From: RPQJ01 sp963707145 | GTDB taxonomy: Bacteria > Pseudomonadota > Gammaproteobacteria > Steroidobacterales > Steroidobacteraceae | Length of the DNA: 64,000 bases | NCBI GenBank assembly: GCA_963707145.1 | Contig: CAVPOQ010000003.1 | Span: forward strand, 248,001 to 312,000 | Direction: 5' to 3' | In this document: positions 58,232-64,000 of the stretch, one piece after another | Layout of the letters: every line of letters begins with the position of its first letter | Numbering within the stretch: position 1 is the stretch's first letter | Notes under the pieces: model-generated | What the model was told of the DNA's origin: nothing | Seen by the model: only the letters and a program-made list of their open reading frames with translations | The model's database searches: none | Made by a program: the position numbers and the translations under genes

Positions 58232-59009
58232 ATGGCAGACAGCCCCCACAAGATCGTCGCGACCGACCAGAACTTCATGGAGTCCGTCGTCGAGGCCTCG
58301 GCCACGCGGCCGGTGCTGGTGGACTTCTGGGCGCCGTGGTGCGGGCCCTGCCGCACGCTGATGCCGATGCTCGAGCGGATCGCCGACGAGTACGCGGGCG
58401 CTTCACGCTCGCCAAGCTCAACACCGACGAGTCGCCGCGCGTCGCCGGCCATCTCGACATCCGCAGCATCCCGACGGCGATGCTGTTCCACGGCGGCGAG
58501 GTGGTGGACCAGTTCGTCGGCGTGCAGCCGGAAACGGCGATCCGCGACCATGCTCGACCGCCACCTCGACTCGCCGGAGGAGCCCGCCGGCACGCCGGAC
58601 CTGCGCGCTCCCGCCGAGCCGCAGCTCGAGCGCCGCGACGCGGCGGCCGCCGGCGGCGGCGATCGCGCGCGCTGGAAGCGGCCCAACCCGAGCACCCGCG
58701 CTACGCTCGCTACGCGCGCGGCTCGCGTTCCTCGAGACCGCGGTCGGGCAGCCGGACGTCATGTCGCTCAGGGCCCGGCTCGAGCAGGATCCCGCCGACG
58801 GCGCTGCCCGCCACGCGCTCGCCGCCCACCACGCCCTCGCCGGCGACTACGCCACGGCGCTCGCGGAGTGGCTCGAGCTGATGCGGCGCGACCGCAAGTT
58901 CGGCGACGACCTCGCGCGGCGCAGCCTGCTCGCGGCCTTCGACGTGCTCGGCGAGGCCGACGAGCTGGTGCTCGCCACCCGGCGCCGCATGGCGAGCCTG
59001 CTGCACTGA
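58232..59009 (+). CDS. Thioredoxin-TPR protein, CnoX/YbbN-like (frameshifts)
   Basis: About 260 residues if joined. N-terminal thioredoxin domain MADSPHKIVATDQNFMESV with the active site DFWAPWCGPCRTLMPML, then after a one-base loss near 58395, FTLAKLNTDESPRVAGHLDI and SIPTAMLFHGGEVVDQFVG. A C-terminal tetratricopeptide region (MSLRARLEQDPADGAARHAL; LLAAFDVLGEADELV). CnoX protects proteins from oxidation together with chaperones. The intact WCGPC is that of a true thioredoxin. Confidence 0.87.
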
Positions 59010-59046
59010 ATCCGCGCGGCGCGGTCGCATCCGTGTTGCTGCGCTC

Positions 59047-59075
59047 TTGCCGCGTCCCGGCGGCCGAAGTATAAG
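59047..59075 (+). promoter_or_regulatory. Promoter for the small acidic protein gene
   Basis: TTGCCG and TATAAG separated by exactly 17 bp, about 30 bp upstream of the ATG at 59105. Confidence 0.6.
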
Positions 59076-59104
59076 TCGCGCCAACCGGGGCCCCGGGGAG
59101 CCCC

Positions 59105-59388
59105 ATGGGTTCGTCGATGAGCGAGAAGCCCGAGTCCGACGAGTTCGAGGACGAGGAAGCGGAGGACGTCGCCGGCGACGAGGAGTCGCTCGACGTCGAC
59201 CGCCTCATGCAGGACCTCGACAAGCGCAAGCGCGGCGCGGCGCGCGCGCGCGGAGCCCGCGTGGCGCAAGCTCGAGCGGCTGATGGAGCAGAAGCGCACC
59301 TCGGAGCTGCTGCTCGACTTCGACGACTACGACATCGGCGACGGCCGCAAGCCCACGCGCCGGCGTAGCGCGAACTCCGCCGCGCGGC

Positions 59389-59392
<4 letters not shown>
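59105..59392 (+). CDS. Small acidic PA3496-like protein (frameshifted)
   Basis: About 95 residues if joined. MSEKPESDEFEDEEAEDVAG, then LDVDRLMQDLDKRKRGAARA, a shift near 59260, then RLMEQKRTSELLLDFDDYDI. The acidic N-terminus and the LEDFDDYD-type end resemble the short PA3496 family of pseudomonads. Function unknown. The exact end is unsure because of the broken frame; it reaches the convergent dnaE2 stop. Confidence 0.55.
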
Positions 59393-62491
<3,099 letters not shown>

Positions 62492-62513
62492 GGTCGCGCG
62501 CCCCGGGCGGCAC

Positions 62514-64000
62514 TCAGCCGAACACGCCGTGCAGGAACCAGCCGCCCGCGGCGCGGCGCTCGCGGAAGATCCACAGCCGCACGCCGGCCGGCGTGCGGGC
62601 GACGTAGTAATCACGACGCACGTCGCTGCCGTCCCACCAGCCCGACTCGATGCGCTCGGGGCCGTCCTCGAGTCTGGAGCGGACCCTCGTAGCACGGCGG
62701 GTCGTCGCCCTCGAGCGGCTGCGGCACCGTCAGCAGCCAGAGCGGGGCGCGGCGCCGAGGGGACACGCTCCTGCTTCCGCGCCCTTCGCTTGCGCGCGCG
62801 CCGAGGCCGGCGCAGGCACGAGGACCGGTTGCCGTTCTTCTGGGCGGCCTCGGGGCGGTGCTCGGGCACGAGGCACAGGCCGTATACGGCTTCGCCGCCG
62901 AGGCGAGCGCGCAGGCGCTCGACGAGCTGCGGCACGGCCGCGGCGCGCCGGCGGTCGTGGGCGAACAGATCGCCCGCCTCCTCGCGCGCCTCGACCGCGC
63001 GCCGCTGCGCAGGCGCACGGCGCGCACGGCTTCGGGCAAGTCCGTGCGCGCGAGCCGCTCCTGCAGCAGCGCCGCGATGCGTCCGGCCGCGGCAACCGGC
63101 TCGGCGAACCGCAGACGCAGCCGCGTCGCGGGCGCCTCGCGGTGCAGGAGCCGCAGCTCGAGCGACTCGATGGCCGCACCCCGTCCCTGGAGGTACGCGC
63201 ACAGCTCCTCAAGCAGGGGCTCGAGCGCCCGCCGCAGCCGCCCGGTGTCGGCGATCTCCGGCTCGAGGTCGCGTCGCAGGACGCAGCGTTCTGCAGCGGC
63301 GAAGGTCGCGCGCGGGTCGGGCGCCCGGCCGAGCGCACGGTCGAGCTCGAGGCGCAGCCGCGGCTCGAAGCGGCGTGCGAAGCCGTCGCGCGGCAGGCGC
63401 ATGCAATCGCCCACGGCGCGCACGCCCAGCGTCGCGAGCGCCTGCAGCGTGCGCGCCGGCCAGCGTGTGACGGTGAGCGGCAGCGGCGCGAGCCGGGCCG
63501 GCAGCGCATCCGGCCTGCGCAAAGCCACCTCCTAGCTCGCGCGCGCGAACCACAGCGAGGCGAGCGGCGTCGGCGTGAGCGCGAGGCGGGGATCGAGCCC
63601 GAGGGCCTGCAGCCGCTCGCGCAACCGGTCGCACAAGGACCGCGCGCCGCCGAACAGGCGCAGGCTGCCGCGCACCTCGAGCAGCACGCCGTCCGGCGGC
63701 GCGATGCTGACGCGCGGCGTGAACTCCTGCGCCACTGTCGCCACCGCGTCGAGGAGCGCCCGCTCGCAGCGCGGCTCGCGCGAAACGACCCGCAGACCGG
63801 GCTCGAGCGCCAGCGCCGAGTTGAGCGCCATGCCGGGCCCGATGCCGCTCGCGGTCGGCCGGGGCATCGCAGTCACAGACTGTCTTTCCGCCCCGCGCGA
63901 AATCCACGACGACGACGGGCCCGGCGCTCGCCGGGCATGGCCGGCCCGTCCGCGGTCGTGGCCCGCGGCTGCAGCGACTCGAGCACGTAATGCGGCAGGT
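62514..64000 (-). CDS. imuB: ImuB, Y-family polymerase-like protein (frameshifts, runs off window)
   Basis: Partial at its N-terminus, which lies beyond 64000. Blocks in several frames: LPHYVLESLQPRA and VVVDFARGGKTVCDCDA near the edge, TASGIGPGMALNSALALEPG, RVSIAPPDGVLLEVRGSLRL, LGVRAVGDCMRLPRDGFARR and the end DVRRDYYVARTPAGVRLWIF, GWFLHGVFG. ImuB bridges DnaE2 to the beta clamp and is itself catalytically dead. It sits 22 bp upstream of dnaE2; imuA is expected to follow beyond the window. Confidence 0.87.

Overview
The window is high-GC, densely coded chromosomal DNA from a gammaproteobacterium. The tol-pal, ruvABC, suf and mla-FEDCB operons, a RelA-type (p)ppGpp synthetase, the gcvR/peroxiredoxin pair divergent from dapA, and ImuB-DnaE2 fit that class. 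A Steroidobacter/Xanthomonadales-like lineage is plausible, but I cannot prove it from sequence alone.

Layout. 1-2.6 kb (minus): rimP-nusA-infB behind a leader holding two tandem intrinsic terminators. 2.8-4.0 kb: an MFS transporter. 4.2-9.3 kb (minus): a tyrosine/homogentisate catabolic operon (hpd, hmgA, FAH hydrolase, aminotransferase, plus an unrecognised P-loop-like protein). 9.4-10.2 kb: a BON-domain periplasmic protein and tRNA-Lys. 10.2-18.5 kb (minus): ruvC-ruvA-ruvB-tolQ-tolR-tolA-tolB-pal-cpoB-queE-queC, apparently one long transcription unit. 18.6-21.6 kb (plus): relA followed by a barnase-like secreted RNase and a barstar-like inhibitor. 21.6-27.1 kb (minus): the 2-oxoglutarate dehydrogenase complex (sucA, sucB, lpd). 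28.0-32.6 kb: a 4.6-kb island flanked by a perfect 45-bp direct repeat of the 3' half of tRNA-Arg(CCT). It carries three PEP-CTERM genes, small unknown ORFs and a DUF3667 membrane protein, but no integrase.

32.6-41.6 kb: tRNA-Arg and tRNA-Ala, a GNAT acetyltransferase, two peroxiredoxins, a phosphatase, apbE, tRNA-Ser, dapA/gcvR, a PIN-PhoH ATPase, a BepA-like protease and mlaA. 41.6-44.7 kb (minus): mlaFEDCB. 45.0-52.1 kb (plus): a Rrf2 regulator followed by sufB-C-D-S-U-T, a Rieske ferredoxin and sixA. 52.1-57.4 kb (minus): a short-chain dehydrogenase, L-serine dehydratase and proline catabolism (putA). 57.4-59.4 kb: a DUF481 outer-membrane protein, a CnoX-like thioredoxin and a small acidic protein. 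59.4-64 kb (minus): the imuB-dnaE2 translesion mutasome, with imuB running off the window.

Many conserved genes, including tolB, sucA and sucB, are split by small frameshifts. These are sparse up to about 50 kb and very dense from about 52 kb to the end. This looks like consensus error in the assembly, perhaps near a contig end, rather than real gene decay. For split genes I give the span of the whole gene.
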